From Vulcanimicrobiota bacterium (GTDB lineage Bacteria > Vulcanimicrobiota > Vulcanimicrobiia > Vulcanimicrobiales > Vulcanimicrobiaceae): DNA of 64,000 nt. Both the position numbers and the translations under genes were made by a program. The notes under the pieces are model-generated. The model made no database searches. It was not told where the DNA came from and was given only the letters and a program-made list of their open reading frames with translations. Below are positions 29,564 to 37,943 of this stretch, one piece after another. Positions within the stretch are counted from its first letter, which is position 1. The number at the start of each line of letters is the position of its first letter. The stretch is from NCBI GenBank assembly GCA_027452165.1, contig DAIDGX010000004.1:62001-126000 (forward strand), read 5' to 3'.

Positions 29564-30369
29564 GATGCCGTCCGAGTACTCCCTTCGAGTGACGGGCCGA
29601 GCGCAAACGCGAATCGGGGCCCGAGAACCCCACATTCGCCGCGAGCGATCTCCCTTCCGGCGAGGAGCAGGCTCCCCGCGAAGGCTGTTGTTCCAGTCAT
29701 CGGCACGACCGAGCCGAGTTCCAAGGCCGCAAGCTCCGCGATCGAGATGGGAGGTGCCTCTGAGCGTACGCGGAGCTCGAGTTCGCAGGGGAGCAGATCC
29801 TCGATCTGAAGACTTGGCCCACGCGCCGGGGCAGCGTCCGCGGCGAGTGCGATCCCGATGCGTGCGCTGACCGGCTGCTCCACCAGCACCTCAAAATAGA
29901 CCGCGAAACCGGCGAGGAGCGCGCCATCGCCAGGGCCCGCCGCGGCCGCGGTGACGCCGCACACGGGTGAAAGCGCACCCGCAAGCACGGTCACCAGACG
30001 CTCCACAACGCGACGTTCGATGTGCGAGAGTTCGCGCGCCGATACGACCGTCTCTCCGAAAACCGCGGCAGCAAGTTTCGCTGCATCGATCTCATGAAGA
30101 ACCAGCGCCGCGTCGCCGCTTGCGCCGTGGACCACAACGATCGTCGAGCGATCGGCGATCGCGCGCCATGCCGATGAGGAGGGCACGACCGGCGCCAAGA
30201 GACGCACCTCGACGTCGCAGGCAATCGCTCCCGCGAGCGCTTCACGCACGCCGTTTGCGACCAGACACGCAGCGCTTACCGGCAGCAACGAGCGCTCGAC
30301 AAACCGCCCGGCCCGCACGCGGCGCCCATGAACCGCATACGCGTCCGGCTCGAACGCCAGCGTCTTCAC
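29560..30369 (-). CDS. fliM: Divergent FliM-like C-ring protein
   Basis: 269 residues (usual FliM is about 330), GTG start overlapping the previous stop (GTGA). The middle part resembles the FliM CheC-like domain only weakly. The C-terminal about 70 residues ([20 protein letters not shown], then ELGSVVPM and a [19 protein letters not shown] strand) form a SpoA domain. The N-terminal CheY-binding peptide of normal FliM is missing. Position before fliN supports the assignment. It could be regarded as a SctQ-like scaffold rather than a switch. Confidence 0.75.
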   Translation of the reverse strand: MKTLAFEPDAYAVHGRRVRAGRFVERSLLPVSAACLVANGVREALAGAIACDVEVRLLAPVVPSSSAWRAIADRSTIVVVHGASGDAALVLHEIDAAKLAAAVFGETVVSARELSHIERRVVERLVTVLAGALSPVCGVTAAAAGPGDGALLAGFAVYFEVLVEQPVSARIGIALAADAAPARGPSLQIEDLLPCELELRVRSEAPPISIAELAALELGSVVPMTGTTAFAGSLLLAGREIARGECGVLGPRFAFALGPSLEGSTRTAS

Positions 30370-31088
30370 TTGAGCAGGTCCATCGTGGTGCTCGTCGCAC
30401 GATCGTTCGCCCGATACGCCGCATGCATGGCATCGAGCGCGAGATAGGCTTCGCGAAGGCGATCCAGACTACGATCGACGTCGATGCCGCTCGTGGCGCG
30501 CCGCCCTGGCGAAAGCAGGCCGAACACAGCATCCCCGGGACGGCCGATATGCGGCTCAACACCGGCCGGCGGCGCGATCAGGCTCGCATTGATGCTTGCC
30601 AATCGCGTTGCTGCCGGAAAACGCGCGAGCGCGAGGCGCCCCACGACAACGCGTTGATCGCTCGACGCACCGGTGCGGGGATCGATCGCGACGCGATCGT
30701 AGCATAACGTGCCGTCGGCTTCGATGCGTGGCCGCTGAACGCGGCCGAGTTCGTTGTCGATCGGATCTACGCGCAGCGCGTCGAGCGGCGCCCCATCCGC
30801 CGCGTAACCGCGTAGCGCGCGCCCATCCGGCCCAACGAGCGTACCCTCCGCCAAACGGCACGTACCGTCACGCGTGTATGCATCGCGGCCGCGCTCGTCG
30901 GTGGTCACGAAGTACGCATCGGGCGGCGGCGCGGCCGCGAGCGGGTCGAATGCGAGCGAGGTTCCCGGCTGTTTCGCAACATCGTCAAAGTGCGGAACCG
31001 CTCCCGGCGTGTAGGCGTGCTGCACGTCCTGCGCGCGATCCGCGACACGCTCGAGCGCCCGGTCGATCGCAACGTCAACCAACATCAT
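30366..31088 (-). CDS. Flagellar rod/hook-family protein (FlgF/FlgG-like)
   Basis: 240 residues. The central block AYFVTTDERGRDAYTRDGTC followed by EGTLVGPDGRALRGYAADG is the signature of FlgE/F/G rod-hook proteins. The C-terminus (ALDAMHAAYRANDRATSTTMDLL) matches the FlgG C-terminal coiled region. The N-terminal helix is atypical. The next ATG (31085) has the better-spaced GGAGG and may be the real start. Only one such gene exists in the cluster, where normal flagella need FlgF, FlgG and FlgE, so the axial structure would be short. Confidence 0.75.
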   Translation of the reverse strand: MMLVDVAIDRALERVADRAQDVQHAYTPGAVPHFDDVAKQPGTSLAFDPLAAAPPPDAYFVTTDERGRDAYTRDGTCRLAEGTLVGPDGRALRGYAADGAPLDALRVDPIDNELGRVQRPRIEADGTLCYDRVAIDPRTGASSDQRVVVGRLALARFPAATRLASINASLIAPPAGVEPHIGRPGDAVFGLLSPGRRATSGIDVDRSLDRLREAYLALDAMHAAYRANDRATSTTMDLLK

Positions 31089-31636
31089 GCCTCCTTCACG
31101 TCGAGCACGCAGCGCAGGCCACGCGCGGCAAGGGCATAGCGCGCCTCCTCGAGGGCACGTGCGACACGCGCGTAAAGCGCCGGCGGGCAGACCGCAACGA
31201 GGCGAAGCTCACCTTCAGCCCCTTGCAACGTCACATGCACGCGCGCGTTCGTTCCATCTACGGTAAAGGTTGCGCGTTCGGCGCGCTTGGCCGGCAAAAG
31301 CAAGGTCCGTTCGATCTTCTGCGAGAGCGCCGAACGCGCCAGGCGCCGCTCGGGCACGTTTGGCGCGCACCGATCGCGAGACTCGCCGCATCGTTCCGCC
31401 GCACGTCGCTCGGTCGCGACCGCGTGCGAGCGCGAGCGGTCATCGACCTCACCCGCGCGAACAGCGCCGCCTTCCGCTTCGACGCTCGCGCGAAGCGGGT
31501 CGGGCACCGGCCGCGCGGCGCGCCCCTGTGCGCGCGCACAATGCAGCGCTGAATACCATGCCTGCGAAAGCGCGCGCCGGTCGATCGCGGCGAGCGGTGC
31601 GCTCAACACGCTGAATCCGATTTGCTGCGTCATCAT
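31085..31636 (-). CDS. Unknown protein of the flagellar-type cluster (possible FliK-like)
   Basis: 183 residues from the ATG at 31636 (a GTG at 31654 is also open). The N-terminal two thirds are Arg/Ala-rich and low complexity. The C-terminal about 70 residues, with a strand pair (ATFTVDGTNARVHVTLQGAE, GELRLVAVCPP) followed by a long helix (LYARVARALEEARYALAARG), could be a shortened FliK-type C-terminal domain. This resemblance is weak. Its place between the transglycosylase/protease genes and the rod gene suits a hook-length or secreted accessory protein. Confidence 0.45.
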   Translation of the reverse strand: MMTQQIGFSVLSAPLAAIDRRALSQAWYSALHCARAQGRAARPVPDPLRASVEAEGGAVRAGEVDDRSRSHAVATERRAAERCGESRDRCAPNVPERRLARSALSQKIERTLLLPAKRAERATFTVDGTNARVHVTLQGAEGELRLVAVCPPALYARVARALEEARYALAARGLRCVLDVKEA

Positions 31637-31696
31637 ACGCCGATGGTCGCGCACGGAGATCGCCGCACGATGGCGAGCGTGTTGCCGGAATGTGTG

Positions 31697-33256
31697 CTAG
31701 CCTCCGGGTGGCCCATCTCCCGGCACGACGACCGTGCGAAACCGCCCGTCGTCGAAACCTTGTGCTTTCTGCAAATATATCGCCCCGTTCGCAAGATCGA
31801 AGGTCACGACGAAATTGTGCAACGTGCCGTACCCGATGTTCCCTCCGTCCGTGGTACTGGAGAAGGCGCCCGCATCCGCGAGAATGACGTCCGCGTACCG
31901 ATTGTATAGATGCGTTCCGCCAAGCGTGAGATCGTTCACGACGACGGTAATCGATCGCATCGATCCGCCGATGCCGGCATCGCTCGCACTACGGTCGCCT
32001 ACGTACGAGATGAGCCCGGGGTGCGCCGTTATGAAGCTCTTGAAGAGCAGCAATTCCTGCGTGTCGCCTGTATCGACGACAAAGCGCCCTTTCACGCCGT
32101 TCACGCTCGCGACGACTTCAGGAAATGCGCGATCGGTATCGACGGCAAGCTTCTCCCCGTCGAGCGGCAACGTTCCGGGCTTTGCGATCGTCAGCGTGTG
32201 CCGCGTCGGGTCGAGGCGCACCTCGGCGGACTCAAAAAACGGAAATCCGAGAACGCCGTCAACCCGCGCCGTCCCCGCGACGACGCTGCTCAAATCCAAT
32301 ACCGTCGCGACGTGCGCGGGAAAGGGAACGCCGGCGATCTGCAAATCCGGCAACGCGACGATCCCGCGGCTCGCCGTTCGCGCGGTGCCCGTCACCTCGA
32401 GCGTTCCTTGGGGCTTGAGTCCGAGTTGCCGTGCGACGCGCGGATCGATCACGTTGCCCTGTGACCCGGAGTCGATCAGAAAATGATAGCTCCGGCCGGC
32501 AATCGTGACGTTGGTAAAGATGAGACGCCCGTGCTCTTCAAAACTCGTCGTGACCGGCGACGCGATCGTCACCGCTACCGGGCGTAACGCCGCGAAGATT
32601 TCCGGCGGGATCGGTCGATCGACGACGACCTGTTGTACGTGGAGGGTGACGTCGTATGCGCGATCGCCGTTGGAATCGACTTCCACGTAGGGCACGAGGT
32701 AGCCGTGGATCACGTGATACTGCGCAAACGTGATCGTGAAGGGTCGCGCGTGATCCTCGTACGACTCTTCATCGACGAGCCAATCCTTCGCGTCGATGCC
32801 GACGACGTACGACTCCCCGAGGGGCGGCGCGACGCGCAGGCGATAGACGACGCGTCCGTCGGGGAGCGTCGCCGTACCAAGAAAGGTAACGAGTTCGGGA
32901 TGGCGCGCGAAGGCACCCGAGGCGATGAAGTCTTCGGTGATCTGACGGCGAGCGAGCAATCCCGTCAGCTCACGCGTCTCACCATTTTCATTCTGCACCC
33001 ATAGGCGGTCGCCGACGCGTAACGTCCGCTGCGTGCGCAGCCCCAATCGTTCGTCACGGCGCGCATCGTCGCCGGCTTGCCATTCGTGAAACTCGCCCAC
33101 CAAGCCGTCGCCGGTGAGCGTGCCGATCGTTTCGTGTGAGGCGGGCTCGCGGACGCCGAGTCGTGCGAGCGCGCGCAGGTGCGAGGCGAGGATGACGGCG
33201 AGTGACGGGTGCGGCGATGCCGGCGTCTGCGCGCAGAGCGCAAGCGCGGCCGCCAC
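31697..33256 (-). CDS. Exported retropepsin-like aspartyl protease with two aspartyl motifs
   Basis: About 519 residues. After an N-terminal export signal (VVAAALALCAQTPA) comes a 200-residue domain of unknown type, then two retropepsin-like half sites: FLIDSGSQGNVIDPRVARQL and, about 120 residues later, FVVDTGDTQELL. DSGS and DTGD are the catalytic Asp motifs, so a single chain could form a complete pepsin-like pair. The start is uncertain: GTG at 33256 gives a signal without basic residues, whereas the open frame reaches 33493 across the transglycosylase gene. It lies inside the flagellar-type cluster, which is unusual. Confidence 0.7.
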   Translation of the reverse strand: MAAALALCAQTPASPHPSLAVILASHLRALARLGVREPASHETIGTLTGDGLVGEFHEWQAGDDARRDERLGLRTQRTLRVGDRLWVQNENGETRELTGLLARRQITEDFIASGAFARHPELVTFLGTATLPDGRVVYRLRVAPPLGESYVVGIDAKDWLVDEESYEDHARPFTITFAQYHVIHGYLVPYVEVDSNGDRAYDVTLHVQQVVVDRPIPPEIFAALRPVAVTIASPVTTSFEEHGRLIFTNVTIAGRSYHFLIDSGSQGNVIDPRVARQLGLKPQGTLEVTGTARTASRGIVALPDLQIAGVPFPAHVATVLDLSSVVAGTARVDGVLGFPFFESAEVRLDPTRHTLTIAKPGTLPLDGEKLAVDTDRAFPEVVASVNGVKGRFVVDTGDTQELLLFKSFITAHPGLISYVGDRSASDAGIGGSMRSITVVVNDLTLGGTHLYNRYADVILADAGAFSSTTDGGNIGYGTLHNFVVTFDLANGAIYLQKAQGFDDGRFRTVVVPGDGPPGG

Positions 33257-33266
33257 GACGAGGACG

Positions 33267-33875
33267 CTACGGTACGCTGCCGCGATATTTCTGATAGCTC
33301 GAAAGCACGTTCTGAACGTAGTTTTGCGTCTCCGCGTAGGGCGGTACGCCGCCGTACTTTGCGACGGCATTCGGCCCGGCATTATACGCTGCAACGGCGA
33401 GCCGAACGTCTCCGTTGAAACGGTCGAGCAACCCCTTGATATACTTCGTGCCGCCCCACACGTTCTGCGCGGGATCGTAAGCATTTGTGACACCGAGTCC
33501 CGCAGCCGTTCCCGGCATGAGTTGCATCAGACCCTGCGCGCCGACGTCCGAGGTCGCGTTGGCGTTGAAGCCCGACTCGTTGGCGATGATCGCCTTGACG
33601 AGTGCCGGATCGACGCTCCAATGCGCCGCGTTGCTCTGCACCAACTGATCGATCTCCGCGGGCGGCACCATGGCGGGCGCATTCGGAGCGGCCGCAACCG
33701 CATCGCCGGGGGTCTGGGGCGCGGCGTTCTCCGCGGCTAGCTCGGCTTGCACCATCGAGGCAAAGGAGCCGCCCTCGCCGGCCTGTGTCGCGGGAAATCC
33801 GGGCAGGCTCACGGGTGCCCCGGTGATCTGCGAGATGCGTGCGGCGATGGCCGCGAGATCAGTCGTAATGTCCAT
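33267..33875 (-). CDS. Lytic transglycosylase (SLT domain) of the flagellar-type cluster
   Basis: 202 residues, ATG at 33875 with GGGAG seven bases upstream. Residues about 80-200 form an SLT domain: catalytic Glu in AIIANESGFNANATS, then VGAQGLMQLMPGTA, GGTKYIKGLLDRF and AVAAYNAGPNAVAKYGG. The N-terminal about 75 residues are low complexity. No signal peptide is present, as in flagellar transglycosylases that are exported through the type III route. It probably opens peptidoglycan for the rod, replacing FlgJ. The start overlaps the end of fliI by 17 nt. Confidence 0.88.
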   Translation of the reverse strand: MDITTDLAAIAARISQITGAPVSLPGFPATQAGEGGSFASMVQAELAAENAAPQTPGDAVAAAPNAPAMVPPAEIDQLVQSNAAHWSVDPALVKAIIANESGFNANATSDVGAQGLMQLMPGTAAGLGVTNAYDPAQNVWGGTKYIKGLLDRFNGDVRLAVAAYNAGPNAVAKYGGVPPYAETQNYVQNVLSSYQKYRGSVP

Positions 33876-35112
33876 GGGGTTCTCCCAGAATATCGGCGGT
33901 TTCGGCAAGCATCGCTAGGGTGCGCGCCGGCTCGACGATCTCGCTGCCTTGGCGGAGCAACGCCTCGAGCCGGTCTTGCACCGCAACCGCACGCTCGGTT
34001 GCGGCATCCTGCGCGGCGAAGCCGAGCGCCCGGGCATCGGCGCTGCGCGCAAGCAGGGCGAGCGCCGCGCGCACGACGCCTGCGGCGCGCATGTGATCGG
34101 CGCCGGCCACGGCCCCCATTGTGCGCGCCGCGCTTGCGAGCACGTCGATCGCGGGAAAATGTCCCGCCCGTGCAAGCTCCGGCGAGAGCATCACGTGCCC
34201 GTCGAGCAGCGACCGCGCGGCGTCACTCACCGGATCGCGTTCGTCGCCATCGCTCAGCACCGTTGCAAGCAGGGTGACCGATCCGCGCGCAAACGCTCCC
34301 CCGCACTCGAGCAGGCGCGCGAGCGCGCCAAATACGCTTGGGGGATAGCCACCGCGACCCGCGGGCTCGCCGAGGGCAAGCGCGAGTTCCCGCGAGGCCG
34401 CCGCGAAGCGGGCGAGGCTATCCAGCATCACGAGCACGTGCGCACCACGCTCGGCCAGCGCACGCGCCTGCGCGAGCGCAAGGTGCGCCGCGCGCACGCG
34501 TTCGCTCGGGCTGCGATCGCTCGTGGCACACACGATCGTAGACCGGCGCTCGAGGCGATCGATCCACAGCCGCGCCTCGCGGCCGCGCTCGCCGATCAGG
34601 CCGACGATCACCGCATCCGCCCGAGCGCCACGCACGATCGCTTCGACGAGCGAACTCTTGCCCGCACCGGGTGGACCGAAGATGCCGACACGCGCGCCCC
34701 GACCGATCGTCAGCAGTGCATCGATCGCCTTGATCCCCGTCCAGAGCGGGCTATCGATCCGTCCGCGCAGCGACGGCGCCGGAGCGGGCGCATCGACCTC
34801 GTGCACGGCCCCGCGCAACCGAGGTCCTTCGTCGAGCGCGGCTCCGCGCGCATCGATCGCTCGCCCCAGCGCCGCGCATCCCAACACCGCTCGCGAAGCG
34901 CACGCATCTTCGCGCACGGCGACGCCGGCGGCGATGCCGCGCGTATCACCGTGCAACGCGGCCAGCACGCCGTCGTGCATGCACGCGACGATGCTGCCGA
35001 AGCTCGCGCACGGCTGCGTCTCGATACGTACGCCGGTACCGACGGGAAGCGCGGGCATCGCGATCTCGACGAGCGGGCCACGCACGGCACGCACCGATCC
35101 GCGCGCGATCAT
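33859..35112 (-). CDS. fliI: Flagellar-type export ATPase FliI
   Basis: 417 residues from the ATG at 35112 (ATGA overlap with fliH). Walker A GPPGAGKSSL, Walker B VLVMLDSLARFAAASREL, GLIGERGREARLWIDRL and the GGYPPSVFGALARLLE segment define the FliI/SctN family. It hexamerises under the export gate and unfolds or delivers substrates. The beta-barrel N-terminal domain is slightly short. Its presence with FliH, FlhA, FlhB and FliPQR shows a full export engine. Confidence 0.93.
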   Translation of the reverse strand: MIARGSVRAVRGPLVEIAMPALPVGTGVRIETQPCASFGSIVACMHDGVLAALHGDTRGIAAGVAVREDACASRAVLGCAALGRAIDARGAALDEGPRLRGAVHEVDAPAPAPSLRGRIDSPLWTGIKAIDALLTIGRGARVGIFGPPGAGKSSLVEAIVRGARADAVIVGLIGERGREARLWIDRLERRSTIVCATSDRSPSERVRAAHLALAQARALAERGAHVLVMLDSLARFAAASRELALALGEPAGRGGYPPSVFGALARLLECGGAFARGSVTLLATVLSDGDERDPVSDAARSLLDGHVMLSPELARAGHFPAIDVLASAARTMGAVAGADHMRAAGVVRAALALLARSADARALGFAAQDAATERAVAVQDRLEALLRQGSEIVEPARTLAMLAETADILGEPHGHYD

Positions 35113-35594
35113 GCATCGCTCCGCGTGAGAAGGCGATCGAGTCGAGCCCCAAGCGATGCATCGATCGTTCCGCAACGCACCTCGAGCACGACGTCACCGC
35201 GCCGCAAACGCTCGTCACCGATGACGCGCGCAAAGCAGGCACACGCCGCAACGTCATCCGGATGCACACGAATCGTCAGCGGTTCGTCAAAGGCGTACCG
35301 CTCGCGCGCGCGCGCAACGATCGCGCGCAGGTCGGGGGCTGCAAGCTGGAGCTCGCGCGCGAGCACCTCGTGCGCGATCTCTTCTCGCAGCGCCGCAACC
35401 GTCGCCTCGAGCGCATCGTCGAGGGCCATCCGAAAGCGCCGCGCCTCGGCGAGGGCATCGTCGCGTGCATCCGGCTCGCCGAACGCCTCGTCCGGTGCGC
35501 CGGTGGCAGAGCTCTCGTCAACCGCACGTGGCGCGCATTCGCCGGAGGACTCGGGGCGCAACCACGACACCAAGGAGACGAATGCATCAGGCAT
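35109..35594 (-). CDS. fliH: Flagellar-type export stator protein FliH
   Basis: 161 residues from the ATG at 35594, overlapping the fliF stop by 8 nt. Pattern: a variable acidic N-terminal part, a long helix (DDALAEARRFRMALDDALEATVAALREEIAHEV) and a C-terminal domain with RVHPDDVAA and GDVVLEVRCGTIDASLGARLDRL, which is the FliH/SctL/V-ATPase subunit E-type domain (the D-x-S-L sequence is typical). FliH regulates FliI and tethers it to FliN. Confidence 0.82.
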   Translation of the reverse strand: MPDAFVSLVSWLRPESSGECAPRAVDESSATGAPDEAFGEPDARDDALAEARRFRMALDDALEATVAALREEIAHEVLARELQLAAPDLRAIVARARERYAFDEPLTIRVHPDDVAACACFARVIGDERLRRGDVVLEVRCGTIDASLGARLDRLLTRSDA

Positions 35595-37056
35595 GCGTGC
35601 GCAGCACCTCGTCGAGATCGGGAACGATGGGCGCGTGCGCACGCTGCATGCGACGCACGATCGCCTCGCGTTCGTGCGCAGGATAGAGTTCGAGCACGGC
35701 TGCCGCGGTTGCCGCAGGAAGCGCACTGATGATCGCCGCCGCAGCGTGCGGCGGTTCATGCGCGAGCACGCCGCGCACCTGTGCCGGCGCATATCCCGCG
35801 ACCGTACGGGTAGCACGCTCGACCGCGACGCTCTCGGCATGCGCGCGTACGAGCCCCACCAGCGCAGGTAACGCCGCCTTCGTAAGCGCGATCGCCGCGA
35901 CCGCGAGGGCCACGAACGGCAGCAGCGCGGTGAGGATACCGTACGCGAGCATCCACGGATCGCTGCGCGCTCGCAAGGCGCGATGAAATTCGACCGCCTC
36001 GACGCTCAGTTGATCGCCGCGCCGTGGGTCGTATCCAACGGTCGCCGCGGCGAGATCGCGCACGCGCACGAGATCACCCGCGCGCGATGCGTCCAGAAAC
36101 ACCGCCGTACTAACGCGCACGAGCGCGCCCGCCGCGGTACGCGCCACCGTCTCGCGGGTCTCGGCGCCGCGATCGTCGCGCTCGTCGCTCTTGCGATAGC
36201 GCTTGGCACCATCGTCGTAGGACTCGGTGTCGAGGCTGCGCGTCACGGCCCCCGCAACCGGGGCGCGTAGCGTCTCGCGATGTTCCGTCGCCGCCTGCGT
36301 GCGCGCTTCGTGTACGCGCACGATCGCCATACCAGGCCCAAGCGCGGCGTCCAGCGCCGACTGCAGTTCCCGCTCGCGGGTTGCGCCATCGTCGCCGTCA
36401 TCCTCGCCAGCGCCGAGCGCGACGCCACGGTCATCGACGATCGTCACCCGCGCCGCGTCGAGCTGCGGAACGCTTGCGGCAACGAAGGCCCGTATGCCCT
36501 CGATTTGCGCGCGTGTCAGGTGCACGCCGGCACGCAGGTGCAGCCGCACGCTCGCGGTGGCGTCGCTCGCATGCTGGTCGGCAAATTCAGCCGTGTGGGC
36601 CGGAGCGACGATCACGCGCGCGTCCTCCACGCCGTCGATGCTGCGCAGTCCCATCTCGATATCGCCCGCGAGACCCGTACGCGTCTGGGCGTCGATCACG
36701 CTCTGCGGCGTGAGCACGCCAAGATTTGCGAGCGCCTCGCTCGTGGTCGCAACGTGCGCGTGCGGGACGCCTGCGAGCGAGAGACGCAGGAGCAATTCGC
36801 TACGCCGGCGAGATTCGACGATCACGTTGTCCGCGCGCGGCGTGAACGGAACGCGCCACTGCGCAAGCTGCGCCTCGACCTCACCCACCTGATCCGCGTG
36901 GAGCGGAGTCGCGAAGAGCGCCGAGCGAGGTGCATGCGCCATCACGCCGACAATGATGGCAACGAGCATCGCAGCACCGGATACGGCGGTCCCCAGTAAC
37001 CGGGCACGTGCGGGAAGCGCAGCACAGCGTTCGGCGAACGACTGAACGCTCCACAT
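35587..37056 (-). CDS. fliF: MS-ring protein FliF fused to a FliG middle-domain-like module
   Basis: 489 residues from the ATG at 37056 (TGATG overlap with fliE). Two transmembrane helices (LLGTAVSGAAMLVAIIVGVM near residue 20 and the segment WMLAYGILTALLPFVALAVA near 375) bracket a periplasmic region with ring-building motifs such as FTPRADNVIVES, GLAGDIEMGLRSIDGVEDARV and a VRLHLRAG strand. After TM2 the last about 63 residues (427-489; VLAHEPPHAAAAIISALP, then AAVLELYPAHEREAIVRRM) look like the FliG middle ARM domain with its EHPQ-type motif. No FliG C-terminal torque domain follows and no other fliG is seen. Confidence 0.85.
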   Translation of the reverse strand: MWSVQSFAERCAALPARARLLGTAVSGAAMLVAIIVGVMAHAPRSALFATPLHADQVGEVEAQLAQWRVPFTPRADNVIVESRRRSELLLRLSLAGVPHAHVATTSEALANLGVLTPQSVIDAQTRTGLAGDIEMGLRSIDGVEDARVIVAPAHTAEFADQHASDATASVRLHLRAGVHLTRAQIEGIRAFVAASVPQLDAARVTIVDDRGVALGAGEDDGDDGATRERELQSALDAALGPGMAIVRVHEARTQAATEHRETLRAPVAGAVTRSLDTESYDDGAKRYRKSDERDDRGAETRETVARTAAGALVRVSTAVFLDASRAGDLVRVRDLAAATVGYDPRRGDQLSVEAVEFHRALRARSDPWMLAYGILTALLPFVALAVAAIALTKAALPALVGLVRAHAESVAVERATRTVAGYAPAQVRGVLAHEPPHAAAAIISALPAATAAAVLELYPAHEREAIVRRMQRAHAPIVPDLDEVLRTHA

Positions 37057-37337
37057 CAGATTTGCAGGTTCAAGAGCGATTGGAGCGCTTGCGTCGCCCG
37101 TTGCGCCGCCGCGGTCGCGATCGAGAGCGCAACGTCGGCGCGAGCGCGTTCGTAGATCGCATCGTTCAGCGACCCGCCTCCAGTAGCAAACGCATCCTCT
37201 GCTCGAGTTGCCGCGCCGAGCACCGACGCCACGTCGTCGAGCGCCCGTGCAAATGCTCCCGGCTGTACGTCGCCGCGAGCGCGCAAGGCATCGGCATGCG
37301 AATCTGCTCGATCCGGCATCAAAAGCTCGACCCTCAC
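37056..37337 (-). CDS. fliE: Flagellar hook-basal body protein FliE
   Basis: 93 residues; GTG start overlapping the flgC stop (GTGA). The C-terminal half GGGSLNDAIYERARADVALS followed by IATAAAQRATQALQSLLNLQI is a textbook FliE sequence (S-L-x-x-x-x-x-x-A-x-A-D-V-A-L-S). FliE joins the MS ring to the rod and is among the first export substrates. Its N-terminal half is less conserved. Confidence 0.92.
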   Translation of the reverse strand: MRVELLMPDRADSHADALRARGDVQPGAFARALDDVASVLGAATRAEDAFATGGGSLNDAIYERARADVALSIATAAAQRATQALQSLLNLQI

Positions 37338-37669
37338 GAGAGCCGCCCCATATCGATCGTCTTCTCAGCAAGGGTCTTGCCGACGTCGAAGAGTGAGGCA
37401 TCGGATTCGTATGCGCGTGAGGCGTTCATCACCGCGATCATCTCGGTGAGGATATCGACGTTGACGCCACGCTCGTTGCGCGTACCCACAAACCGCACGG
37501 TTGGCGCGCCGCCATCGTCGGAGACGACGAAGCGGGGAATACTCCGTTGATAGGTTCCGTTCGGACCGGCTGCTTCGGCGGCGGCGACGTTACGCGCTTC
37601 GACGTCGAGCGCGGCGCGTTGTGCGTCCATCGCCGAAGCCGCCGACCGTAAGAGTGGCATGCCGTCCAC
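37334..37669 (-). CDS. flgC: Flagellar proximal rod protein FlgC
   Basis: 111 residues (typical about 135). N-terminal rod motif MPLLRSAASAMDAQRAALDV, then ARNVAAAEAAGPNGTYQR in place of the N-x-A-N-x-x-T pattern, and the C-terminal ERGVNVDILTEMIAVMNASR, AYESDASLFDVGKTLAEKTI. These match FlgC, in a compact form. GTG at 37669 or ATG at 37660 can start it; flgB ends two bases upstream. Confidence 0.88.
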   Translation of the reverse strand: MDGMPLLRSAASAMDAQRAALDVEARNVAAAEAAGPNGTYQRSIPRFVVSDDGGAPTVRFVGTRNERGVNVDILTEMIAVMNASRAYESDASLFDVGKTLAEKTIDMGRLS

Positions 37670-37671
37670 GG

Positions 37672-37887
37672 CTAGCGAGCGACGGCCTTGAGTTCGTTCA
37701 AGCGCGCATGCACCGCGCTCATGACGGCCTCGGTGAAGATTGCCGCACGCGCCGTCGCCGCCATCGCGGCGTCCGCATTGCGTCCGGGATCTCCGGCATT
37801 CGCGCGTGCGACGGCGCGCTCCGCGCCGGCCAGTCGATTCTGCGCGTCCGCAAGGCCCGGACGCAAGGATTGAGCTACATCGAACAT
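37672..37887 (-). CDS. flgB: Very short FlgB-like proximal rod protein
   Basis: 71 residues, about half the usual FlgB length. The N-terminus (MFDVAQSLRPGLADAQNRLA, then ARANAGDPGRNAD) seems to compress the FlgB N-terminal helix and the N-x-A-N motif, and the C-terminal helix (AAIFTEAVMSAVHARLNELK) fits the FlgB end. First gene of the cluster, directly before flgC, in the normal flgBC-fliE order. Homology is modest and the call rests partly on position. Confidence 0.6.
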   Translation of the reverse strand: MFDVAQSLRPGLADAQNRLAGAERAVARANAGDPGRNADAAMAATARAAIFTEAVMSAVHARLNELKAVAR

Positions 37888-37943
37888 GCCCTCACGCTAC
37901 GCTGCGTATGTAGCCGCAAGGCGACGCGCATGTGTCCGCCGCG

